Source: a virus
Strand: one strand, 5' to 3'
Virus record (IMG/VR): IMGVR_UViG_3300026292_000015
Span: 1 to 35,052 of that record
Length of the DNA: 35,052 bases
The notes beneath the pieces were generated by a model. That model ran no database searches, was not told where the DNA came from, and saw only the letters and a list, made by a program, of their open reading frames with translations. How positions within the stretch are numbered: position 1 is the first letter of the stretch; every line of letters begins with the position of its first letter. The position numbers and the translations under genes are program-made. This document shows positions 14,604 through 21,631 of this stretch, piece after piece.

Positions 14604-15656
14604 CTATCTTATTTCGTTTTTGGTGAGGAATGCAGTTTCATCGAAGTTTAAACTCAAGTTAAATGCAGCAGGACCATAATCCACACCACTATCATATTCA
14701 TCTTTCAATGAGTTGTAAGGACCATCAGGAGTAAGATCCATACTAAGGTTTGTTAATACACATTTCACAGGGAATTGCATAATTCTAGAGAGTCTTGCAG
14801 GTTGTCCTGCCATTAGATCTAGATCACCATCTTCATTGGGAGAACCTTCTACCCTTACGATACCTAGCCTCATATAGTCAGGTATCGTAAGGAAACGGTT
14901 ACTACCACCACCTGATTCACTACCTAGAATCGTTGCAGTCATATCAGACATTTCTTCATCATCATCGAATCCCTGCAGATCTTCAGGTGTACCATCATTT
15001 GTTCCAGGTAACATTGCTTTACGAAGGACGTGTATTATCCTATAAAGTTCTTTGGCTTCTTGCATATTCTTTGGCACACACTTAAAGTTAAAGTTGTGTG
15101 ATCTGTAAGTTGTACCTCTAAATGTTGTTTCTTGATATGGGTTAAAAATCTTTTTAGTTGTTAGTGCAGATATTGCGTTGGCATCTAAACCATCTGCCTG
15201 TAATCCTAATGCACTGTTCACAGTACCTATAGCAGATCCCACAGCATTCATAATAAATTCTGGTTTAGCAGCACCAGCAGTCTGTTGTAGTGCTTGAACC
15301 ATATTGCCTTGCATATCTGCTCTACCACCTGCATTACCAGCCATAGCAGAATTGACCATCTTCATAGCACCAAGACCAGCAGCACCTAGAGTAGTTCTTG
15401 CATACTCAGCACCGTATTCTTCTTTTAACCCTTGGGGTAAATACAAATAAATAGTTTTATATAGAGCACCTTCACCGCTACTGTTGCCACCAATGTGCTT
15501 GTAAGGGTTACCCTTATCTGAACTATATACTTTTATCACCAAGTAATCCACTACCTTAGTTTCATAGGAGTCTGCATCAGTAATGGCTGCACTGATTGAG
15601 TCCCCACCAGGTACTTGTGTTGGAATTGATCTTGGATATACTAATGGAGCTGCCAT
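14604..15656 (-). CDS. 48: Baseplate tail-tube cap gp48-like
   Basis: The 350-residue product fits the gp48 tail-tube cap family. It contains NPYQETTFRGTTYRSHNFNF, followed by PKNMQEAKELYRIIHVLRKAMLPG, the arrangement shared by tube-type baseplate proteins. The Ala/Gly-rich stretch at 90-150 (GAAGLGAMKMVNSAMAG) is helical. It is placed next to gp53, as cyanophages do. Its ATG is immediately next to the gene 4 ATG on the other strand (CATATG). A perfect minus-strand late promoter lies inside gene 4 at 15734-15741. Confidence 0.8.
   Translation of the reverse strand: MAAPLVYPRSIPTQVPGGDSISAAITDADSYETKVVDYLVIKVYSSDKGNPYKHIGGNSSGEGALYKTIYLYLPQGLKEEYGAEYARTTLGAAGLGAMKMVNSAMAGNAGGRADMQGNMVQALQQTAGAAKPEFIMNAVGSAIGTVNSALGLQADGLDANAISALTTKKIFNPYQETTFRGTTYRSHNFNFKCVPKNMQEAKELYRIIHVLRKAMLPGTNDGTPEDLQGFDDDEEMSDMTATILGSESGGGSNRFLTIPDYMRLGIVRVEGSPNEDGDLDLMAGQPARLSRIMQFPVKCVLTNLSMDLTPDGPYNSLKDEYDSGVDYGPAAFNLSLNFDETAFLTKNEIR
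15446..15453 (+). promoter_or_regulatory. Late promoter candidate for gene 4
   Basis: AATAAATA on the plus strand has one mismatch to TATAAATA and lies within the gene 48 coding region, about 204 bases before the gene 4 ATG. No free space exists at the head-to-head boundary, so gene 4 needs a promoter somewhere inside gene 48 or read-through. Confidence 0.35.
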
Positions 15657-16103
15657 ATGCCGAAGAGAAAAACTTACTCAGGAAGATTCAGACCTAGTAA
15701 CCCAGGCAAGTATAAAGGTGATCCTACAAACATTATTTATAGATCTTCTTGGGAGAAGAAAGTAATGCTTTGGTGTGATGTGAATTCTAACGTTGTAAAG
15801 TGGTCTTCAGAAGAGATAATTGTACCTTATATCTCACCTGTAGACAGGAGACCACATAGATATTTCCCAGATTTCTATGTTAAAGGTCGTTTGAGAGGCA
15901 AGGGTCTCAAGGAATATATTATAGAAGTTAAACCTGATAGAGAGACTAGAAGACCAAAACCTAAGGTAAAGGTAACTAAACAGTACCTTAACGAGATAAG
16001 AACTTATAGTATTAACCAGGCTAAGTGGAAGGCTGCTACAACGTATGCTAAAGACCGTAAGATGGAATTTGTGGTATTAACCGAGCACGATTTAGGGCTA
16101 TGA
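15657..16103 (+). CDS. 4: Head completion protein gp4 (nuclease fold)
   Basis: gp4 finishes the packaged T4 head before tail joining. The 148-residue product is of the normal size and has the nuclease-like fold: SSWEKKVMLWCD with E33, the PDFYV segment with D72, and IIEVKP with E90 and K92, forming an E-D-ExK site. A basic N-terminal tail (PKRKTYSGRF) precedes it. The family resembles TnsA-type endonucleases; whether it trims DNA is not shown. It starts at the base next to the gp48 start on the other strand and ends overlapping the next gene by ATGA. Confidence 0.88.
   Translation: MPKRKTYSGRFRPSNPGKYKGDPTNIIYRSSWEKKVMLWCDVNSNVVKWSSEEIIVPYISPVDRRPHRYFPDFYVKGRLRGKGLKEYIIEVKPDRETRRPKPKVKVTKQYLNEIRTYSINQAKWKAATTYAKDRKMEFVVLTEHDLGL
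15734..15741 (-). promoter_or_regulatory. Late promoter for genes 48-53 (minus strand)
   Basis: TATTTATA on the plus strand reads TATAAATA on the minus strand, a perfect late consensus, preceded on that strand by ATC. It lies inside gene 4, about 78 bases before the gp48 ATG, and would drive genes 48 and 53. Confidence 0.6.
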
Positions 16104-16570
16104 GCCTATTTGAAGACATAAAAGACTTAGCAGGAGGTAAATCTCAGAATCCATCTTGGTGGAGGAGCCAATTTCAGTACGGATTGGAGGGAATGACACC
16201 ATCTGCAGAACCTGGTTCTATTGGAAGGATGCTTTTCTTCACATATAGAGCAGAATATGGTGAGAAGTATAGGTTTTGGGATGTATATCCCTTGGTTTAT
16301 ATCTTAGGAGAAGACTCTACTCACTTCTGGGGTGGTAACTTACATTATGTTGAACCAGAGTACCGAACAATCGTTGGTGCAGACTTAGCTTCTGGTAATA
16401 AGATAGTACCCAACGAAACCTTGCATAAATACTTGAGAAAGAATGTTTTATCCGCTACTTATGACGTACCTAGTACTGAGTGGCCTGACGTGGGGTTGAT
16501 CCCCTGTGAACAGTTTGTTACTACTATTAATGGTAGGAATATACCAATTCCATCGAAACACGTTTACTAA
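16100..16570 (+). CDS. Conserved-type tail block protein, 156 aa, unknown
   Basis: The product starts MSLFEDIKDLAGG and is a soluble, aromatic-rich protein (FFTYRAEYGEKYRFWDVYPLVYIL, given in parts as YRAEYGEKYRFWDVYPLV). It lacks membrane segments and known catalytic motifs. The setting between gene 4 and a tube-like baseplate gene, with overlaps on both sides (ATGA and TAATG), marks it as part of the late morphogenesis operon, so a virion or assembly role is likely. No family is recognised by reading. Confidence 0.65.
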   Translation: MSLFEDIKDLAGGKSQNPSWWRSQFQYGLEGMTPSAEPGSIGRMLFFTYRAEYGEKYRFWDVYPLVYILGEDSTHFWGGNLHYVEPEYRTIVGADLASGNKIVPNETLHKYLRKNVLSATYDVPSTEWPDVGLIPCEQFVTTINGRNIPIPSKHVY

Positions 16571-17370
16571 TGGGAATTTCGTTTACAAGATTTAAAGATA
16601 CCGTTGCGACAGGAGCGTTTGAGCCAGCACGCTCAAATATGTACACGGTGATGATATCTATACCACCGTTTCTAGTCTATGATCTGAATGAATTTGGAGG
16701 AGCAAGTGATTATTATGAGGCTATAGACTTCTTTGCTGATCAGGTTACGGTACCATCAAGGAATATGATGTCTGGTGAAGTAACAAACTTTGGATCGATG
16801 AGGAGATATGCTACACAACAGACACCTACAGATTTAAATGTACAGTTTATAATAACAAAGAACCAATGGCATAGAAACTTCTTTGAAAGATGGATGAATG
16901 GTATTAGTAGAGATACTGAAAATAGAAGTATGTTCTATGATAAGTACACTTCAGATATTCTTATCAATAAGTATGAACCTGGATCTAACCTTGTAACAAG
17001 ATTTGTCGATGGTAATAAGAGAGTAGGACAGATAAGAGATAATAAGATAACAGCACAGTGGAGAGCAGTTGGTTGCTTCCCTTACAATGTTAGTACTATA
17101 CAGATGTCTAACGAACATACATCTTTAATGAAATTAGATGTACAGTTCTACCTAGAGAGATTCCGTCTTGGTACTACTGTCAAATCAGTTGCTGATTGGA
17201 CTACTGATGAGGTGACTGTCAGAAGTGCACGTAGTGTTGTTAATCGTCGTAATGCGAACGAGAACGTGGATACTTTAGATAGAGTCATTGATGCAGCTAC
17301 TGATATTGGTAATATCATTGGTAATAGGTCAATCAAGAAGTATACTTCCGATTGGAGCAGGTTGCTTTAG
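16570..17370 (+). CDS. 54: Baseplate tail-tube initiator (gp54-like / tube fold)
   Basis: Residues 50-110 match the tail-tube fold shared by gp19, gp48 and gp54: FADQVTVPSRNMMSGEVTNF, then QTPTDLNVQFIITKN and FFERWMNGIS, the pattern of loops and strands in tube subunits. The C-terminal half continues with FYLERFRLGTT and an Arg/Asn-rich helical tail. At 266 residues it is longer than a simple tube protein (163 in T4) and nearer to gp54 (320), the tube initiator. Its position near gp48, gp53 and gp26 supports gp54, but gp19-like cannot be excluded. It shares TAATG with the gene before. Confidence 0.7.
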   Translation: MGISFTRFKDTVATGAFEPARSNMYTVMISIPPFLVYDLNEFGGASDYYEAIDFFADQVTVPSRNMMSGEVTNFGSMRRYATQQTPTDLNVQFIITKNQWHRNFFERWMNGISRDTENRSMFYDKYTSDILINKYEPGSNLVTRFVDGNKRVGQIRDNKITAQWRAVGCFPYNVSTIQMSNEHTSLMKLDVQFYLERFRLGTTVKSVADWTTDEVTVRSARSVVNRRNANENVDTLDRVIDAATDIGNIIGNRSIKKYTSDWSRLL

Positions 17371-17402
17371 TGCCTAGATAGTATATGTAATATGATTTTA
17401 TT

Positions 17403-18074
17403 ATGGTCCGTGAAAAGATTGCTGATTTAATCAGGAATGCAGCTTTATCATTTGATGGAGTTGAACCTTTAGAATGTGACTGTAAGTGGATTGATTTTGA
17501 AGCAGGATGGATTAAAAATGAAATGTGGAAAGCACCAGGTTTCAGGAAGATCCATTTAGAAACTTCAGAAGTCAAGGGACTCGATGTACTGCATTGTGTC
17601 TTCTTTCCTGACTATAACTACAATATACCTATCTTCGGGTGTGATATTGTTGCTACTAAGACTGTGATAACTGCTGCTATTGTAGATATTTCTCCTGTTA
17701 GAGGGAGTGAAAAGATCTATGAGCAGATAGCACCTATTAGTAACGCATATATTTTCAAAGAAAAACGAGTTTTACCTTTGTGGGGTGATGATATTTTCTC
17801 ACCTCATTTTAAATTTGTTAGGATACGAGATGAAGAAGAGGTAGGTGAGTATATAAGGATACTGGAGGGTTACTTAAACACACTATGTGATTGGGTCAAA
17901 TCTGTTGAAAAAGAAGATAACTATGTTGATGCGATGCTGAGAATGGATGATCAGGTATGGTACTCTACTCAGCAAAGAAAGAACAAGAAAACAATAGCAG
18001 CACTGTCTAGTTGGTTTGACAAGGAGTGGGCTATAGATTACATACACAATATTCTATTTGACCTACCCAAATGA
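17403..18074 (+). CDS. pcyA: Ferredoxin-dependent bilin reductase, PcyA type
   Basis: PcyA reduces biliverdin IXalpha with ferredoxin electrons to phycocyanobilin. The 223-residue protein shows the central block FRKIHLETSEVKGLDVLHCV and then PIFGCDIVATKTVITAAIVDISP, which closely follow cyanobacterial PcyA. The residues equal to E76, H88 and D105 of the Synechocystis enzyme are all present as E53, H64 and D81, with matching spacing. This argues for an active enzyme and for PcyA over the PebS type. It lacks about 20 N-terminal residues compared with host PcyA. It is a host-derived metabolic gene inserted among tail genes; its stop overlaps the next start by ATGA. The related phage PcyX type, which makes phycoerythrobilin, cannot be fully excluded by eye. 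Confidence 0.92.
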   Translation: MVREKIADLIRNAALSFDGVEPLECDCKWIDFEAGWIKNEMWKAPGFRKIHLETSEVKGLDVLHCVFFPDYNYNIPIFGCDIVATKTVITAAIVDISPVRGSEKIYEQIAPISNAYIFKEKRVLPLWGDDIFSPHFKFVRIRDEEEVGEYIRILEGYLNTLCDWVKSVEKEDNYVDAMLRMDDQVWYSTQQRKNKKTIAALSSWFDKEWAIDYIHNILFDLPK

Positions 18075-18394
18075 ATCCTATATTTGACATAATATTTACT
18101 GCCACGTGGATAATCCTACTCGTTAGTGCTATAAGACTTATGTCACAAGGATGGAATATGGAACCCCCAAAACCCCCTAAGAAGAAATTTCAAGAACACC
18201 CTGAAATGTCAGAAGTTCAGGAGGGTGATGAACTATTAGTTGTAAATTTTACACCTGATCAGGAATTTACCGATAGGGTTAAAGAATCTGACAGCTTTTT
18301 ATCAGAGTCATTAAAAGATAGGATCGATGAATTAAACGATCCTTGGGATGATGATGAAGATGATGACGGTGACATTCTCGTAACACGGAAATGA
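18071..18394 (+). CDS. Membrane-anchored acidic protein, 107 aa
   Basis: One N-terminal transmembrane helix (FDIIFTATWIILLVSAIRLM) is followed by a Pro/Lys-rich linker (MEPPKPPKKKF) and an acidic soluble part that ends in a striking run of Asp and Glu (PWDDDEDDDGD). It overlaps pcyA by ATGA and is therefore probably translated with it. No family is recognised. The acidic tail would face the cytoplasm or lumen depending on orientation. Confidence 0.6.
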   Translation: MNPIFDIIFTATWIILLVSAIRLMSQGWNMEPPKPPKKKFQEHPEMSEVQEGDELLVVNFTPDQEFTDRVKESDSFLSESLKDRIDELNDPWDDDEDDDGDILVTRK

Positions 18395-18397
18395 CCG

Positions 18398-18405
18398 CAT
18401 AAATA
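18398..18405 (+). promoter_or_regulatory. Late promoter before gene 26
   Basis: CATAAATA has one mismatch (first base) to TATAAATA and lies in the 32-base gap before the gene 26 ATG at 18427. It would drive the hub and tape-measure block. Confidence 0.55.
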
Positions 18406-18426
18406 CTTGTACTGAATTGAATTACT

Positions 18427-19131
18427 ATGCCATTACCTACCCTGGTTGTACCAGAATATGAGTGCAACCTACCTTCTGGGAAGAAAGTGACCTATAGACC
18501 CTTCTTGGTTCGTGAGGAAAAGCTACTTTACGTAGCAATGGAATCACAAGACCAAAAGGAAATGGTTAAAGCAGTTAAAGAGATCATCAAAAATTGTACT
18601 AGCGTAAAGAATGTAGGTACACTATCTACATTTGACATCGAATTACTTTTCCTTCGTATTCGTGCTAAGTCAGTTGGTGAGATTAGTGAGTTTAAACTTA
18701 CTTGTCCTGATGATGGTAAGACTCAAGTTGATGTTGAAATTAACTTAGAAGAAGTGGAAGTTGTTATACCTCCAGAACATTCTAAGAAGATCAAGATCAC
18801 AGATGAAGTCACTCTTGTTATGAAGTATCCTTCTATTGATACTTTCGTAAAGAATAACTTATCGGAAAATCCTAATATTGATGATGTATTTGACCTTGCT
18901 GCTGATTGTGTAGATCAGATTGCAACAGGTGAGGATGTAGAAGATGCAAAGAACTATAAGAAGACAGAACTAGTCTCGTTCTTTGAAGGTATGAACTCCC
19001 AACAGTTCGCTATGGTACAGAGTTTCTTTGAAACTATGCCTAAGTTAGAACATACCTTAGAAGTCTTTAACCCTAAGACTGAAGTTAAAAGTGAGATTAA
19101 ATTGGAGGGTATGGCGGCTTTTTTCGAATAG
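18427..19131 (+). CDS. 26: Baseplate hub/assembly protein gp26
   Basis: The 234-residue product fits the T4 gp26 baseplate family. It starts with LPTLVVPEYECNLPSGKKVTYRPF, a beta-rich segment followed by REEKLLYVAMES, typical of these proteins; a long charged middle (DGKTQVDVEINLEEVEVVIPP) and helical end follow. T4 gp26 is needed for hub formation. The last codons read ATG GCG GCT TTT TTC GAA TAG and include a T-TTT-TTC heptamer. The -1 frame stays open beyond the stop and joins the small downstream gene, so a longer 297-residue product may also be made. Confidence 0.85.
   Translation: MPLPTLVVPEYECNLPSGKKVTYRPFLVREEKLLYVAMESQDQKEMVKAVKEIIKNCTSVKNVGTLSTFDIELLFLRIRAKSVGEISEFKLTCPDDGKTQVDVEINLEEVEVVIPPEHSKKIKITDEVTLVMKYPSIDTFVKNNLSENPNIDDVFDLAADCVDQIATGEDVEDAKNYKKTELVSFFEGMNSQQFAMVQSFFETMPKLEHTLEVFNPKTEVKSEIKLEGMAAFFE
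19119..19125 (+). other. Candidate -1 frameshift slippery site (gene 26)
   Basis: The heptamer T TTT TTC is read in frame 0 as GCT-TTT-TTC, two codons before the gene 26 stop at 19129-19131. A shift of -1 would continue as CGA ATA GCC CTA GCC CAC GAT TCT CTA ATG, with no stop, directly into the frame of the gene at 19152. This matches the X XXY YYZ rule exactly. No downstream pseudoknot was established by eye. Confidence 0.6.
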
Positions 19132-19151
19132 CCCTAGCCCACGATTCTCTA

Positions 19152-19319
19152 ATGAATCTGTTTGAAGTGAATTTTGCAATGATGCAATATCACAAATATA
19201 GTTTGACAGAGTTAGAGAATATGATTCCGTGGGAAAGGGATGTATACGTGAATCTGCTAATTCGTTATCTGAAGGAAGAAGAAGCCAAACAAGCGGCATC
19301 TAATCGTACCTCGATTTAA
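19152..19319 (+). CDS. Small assembly chaperone-like protein, 55 aa (gene 51 position)
   Basis: A 55-codon frame runs from ATG at 19152 to TAA at 19317-19319. The product begins MNLFEVNFAMMQYHKYSLTE and continues with LENMIPWERDVYVNLLIRYL and a Lys/Glu-rich end; it is amphipathic and helical. The place just after gene 26 and the ERDVYV-type segment recall the small baseplate assembly proteins encoded beside gp26 (gene 51 in T4), though T4 gp51 is much longer. The same frame is open upstream to the slippery site in gene 26, so the protein may be made both alone and as a C-terminal extension of gp26. Its stop shares TAATGG with the next gene. Confidence 0.7.
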   Translation: MNLFEVNFAMMQYHKYSLTELENMIPWERDVYVNLLIRYLKEEEAKQAASNRTSI

Positions 19320-21631
19320 TGGCACCACAAGTAAAAAAAGTTAAAGTAAGATCCTTCCTTGCTGTAAAAGATAAGGGTGGTACCGCTGGTGCTGGAAATG
19401 ATCCTATTAAGTCAATGACATTGGCATTTAATAGGATGGGTAATACGGTAGAGGATATTGGTAGGATAATAACTGATAGTTTAGAAGCAAAGGCACAGGC
19501 TGCAAGAGATGCAGCAGAAGCAAGTAGGTTACAATTAGTCAAAAAACAAGAGAATGACTACGAACAGAAGTTACTTGCTGATCCTAAGGATGTTAAAGAT
19601 GGTGTAGAGAAAGATAAACCAAAAGTAGATAAAGGTAAGTGGTCTTGGTTACAGAAGTTACTATCACCATTTACAAAGTTATTAAAGTTTGCTGCTACTT
19701 GGTTTGTCCTAGACTTTCTATCAAATCCTAAGAATAAGAAGATTATATCTGTAGGTTTTACAGTAATTGGTGGTTGGTTCAAGATATTATCTAAGGTAGT
19801 ACTGAAGAGCGTAGACTTTATACTGTCTGCATTTGGTGAGAAGAACCCTGTTATAGGTGCACTAAAATTAGTTGGTGGTATTGCTGGATTATTCTTAGCA
19901 GATCGTATCTTAAAGCCTTGGAAACTATTTGGTGATGCTAATAGGTTGCGTAAGTTTATACAAGGACAGATGAGGAGAGGTCTGGATCCTAAGAAACTTG
20001 CTGCACGACAGAGATTAGGTAAGTGGAAAAATATACGCAGAATGCGAAGGTTGAGATCCTTCGGTGGAAATATGGCACGGAGAGGTGGTGGACTTTTACG
20101 TGGTGGTGGAAAAGTATTAGCAGGTGGTGGTTTATCTGTAGCAATGGGTGTTGGTGCAGCATTCCGTCGTAAAGATGAAGGTGCATCAGTAGCAATAGGT
20201 GCTGGAGCAGGTGCAGTGATGGGTGGACTTGCTATGTCTGCACTGTTAACACCTATACTAGGTCCATTTGGTCCTATTGTAGGACAGTTTATAGGTAGTT
20301 TCTTAGGTGAACATATAGGTGCATTCATTGGTGATGCAATCAAACCTCTGTTTGAACCTATTAAGAGAGTATTTGGTGAGATATTGATGCCAGTACTTAA
20401 GTCATATTATGAAGGTCCTATGAAGGCATTCTCAGAATTCTGGCAGAGTCTGATACCAGCACTCGAAAAGGTATGGGACTTCTTAAAACCATTTGCTGAT
20501 GCTGCAATCGATAAGATCCAGCTTTGGTTGCAAAATCCTGCTATCAAGAATGCTGTAGCAAGATTGAAACGTTTTGTCGGGGCTGCAGGGGATCTGGTAG
20601 GTGGTGTACAATCTACTGCAGGTAAAGTAGCGAATGTATTTGGTTTAGAATCTGAGTTAGATACTGCTCAAAGAGAATTGGGAGATGAACAGAGAACTGT
20701 AAGACAGAAAGAGCGTGCTATTGAAGCTGCCAGAGAGAAGTTAGCTTGGTTACAAAAATTAGCAGCAGAGAAAGGAGGAGATAAGAAGGAACATTTCAGT
20801 CATAGGTACACTCTTAATGAAAGGATAGCTGAAGAGCTAGCATATATTCAGAGATTAACTGATGCTAGAGCTGATGCTGTCACTAGAGTACAGAATGAAC
20901 AGGAAGAATTGAATGCTCTCGAAGCACATCAAGCTGAGTCTGCAAGAATGATGGAAGCAGCACCTACTGGTCATAGTACTGGTAGTAAGATATTCCCTTT
21001 AAAGAATGGTCAGTTTGATGGTGAACCATCCTCTTGGTTTAAGAGTGCACCTGAAGCAGATGGTAAGGGTGATGGTATGGGTGTTGTACTCAAACCTAAA
21101 CCTGATACGAGTTTAACTCAAGCAGTTGTTGCTGCTGTTGGTGGTATTGTATCTGGATGGAATTTTAAGGGTGGTAAGGATAAGAATTCTCAACTCAAGA
21201 TAGAGGCTGAGGGAGATCCAGCGAGACATCATAGGTATCTCCATATGGAGCCTTTGGTTAAGAAGGGTGATAAAGTAAAAGCTGGTCAGATGATCGGTAG
21301 GTTAGTTGATCAAGGAGCAGATACTAGATTAAACTTCTCTGTATGGAAACCAAACTGGTCTTGGCCAGAGAATCCACATAAGGAATTACCTAAATTATTT
21401 GGTACTCCTATGGCTTCAGAGAATACTATTATTCCTCCTGAAATAAATAGTGCAGATACCGTAGCTGCAACTACCTCGGACGTTAATAGTACTAACCCTT
21501 CTAATACTGAAATTAAGACAGAAGGTAACACTGTTATTGTACAACCAATAGCTAGACGTACTACGGGTGGCGGCGGGGACAGCGGTTCAACAGTCGTTGG
21601 AGCATCAGCGGAGACAAGCATTAGAGGCTAA
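19319..21631 (+). CDS. Tape-measure-like tail protein with degenerate M23 domain, 770 aa
   Basis: The N-terminal third has helices and a basic region. A Gly/Ala-rich hydrophobic segment follows (GAGAGAVMGGLAMSALL at about residue 300), then long coiled-coil stretches around 450-540, as in tail tape-measure or hub-core proteins. Residues 560-690 resemble an M23/LytM peptidase: RYLHMEPLVKKGDKVKAGQ with H642, then IGRLV. The zinc and catalytic HxH (usually HLHF) is replaced by RLNF at 670-673, and no upstream HxGxD is seen, so the domain is probably inactive. The neighbour at 21631 is a paralogue. The exact T4 counterpart (gp28/gp29 region) is not certain. Confidence 0.7.
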   Translation: MAPQVKKVKVRSFLAVKDKGGTAGAGNDPIKSMTLAFNRMGNTVEDIGRIITDSLEAKAQAARDAAEASRLQLVKKQENDYEQKLLADPKDVKDGVEKDKPKVDKGKWSWLQKLLSPFTKLLKFAATWFVLDFLSNPKNKKIISVGFTVIGGWFKILSKVVLKSVDFILSAFGEKNPVIGALKLVGGIAGLFLADRILKPWKLFGDANRLRKFIQGQMRRGLDPKKLAARQRLGKWKNIRRMRRLRSFGGNMARRGGGLLRGGGKVLAGGGLSVAMGVGAAFRRKDEGASVAIGAGAGAVMGGLAMSALLTPILGPFGPIVGQFIGSFLGEHIGAFIGDAIKPLFEPIKRVFGEILMPVLKSYYEGPMKAFSEFWQSLIPALEKVWDFLKPFADAAIDKIQLWLQNPAIKNAVARLKRFVGAAGDLVGGVQSTAGKVANVFGLESELDTAQRELGDEQRTVRQKERAIEAAREKLAWLQKLAAEKGGDKKEHFSHRYTLNERIAEELAYIQRLTDARADAVTRVQNEQEELNALEAHQAESARMMEAAPTGHSTGSKIFPLKNGQFDGEPSSWFKSAPEADGKGDGMGVVLKPKPDTSLTQAVVAAVGGIVSGWNFKGGKDKNSQLKIEAEGDPARHHRYLHMEPLVKKGDKVKAGQMIGRLVDQGADTRLNFSVWKPNWSWPENPHKELPKLFGTPMASENTIIPPEINSADTVAATTSDVNSTNPSNTEIKTEGNTVIVQPIARRTTGGGGDSGSTVVGASAETSIRG

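Noticed and set aside
19558-20343. Long minus-strand open frame opposite the first tape-measure-like gene
   Set aside because: The product is Pro/Ser/Asn-rich because it mirrors Gly-rich and AT-rich codons of the sense gene; it has no ribosome site, promoter or recognisable domain.
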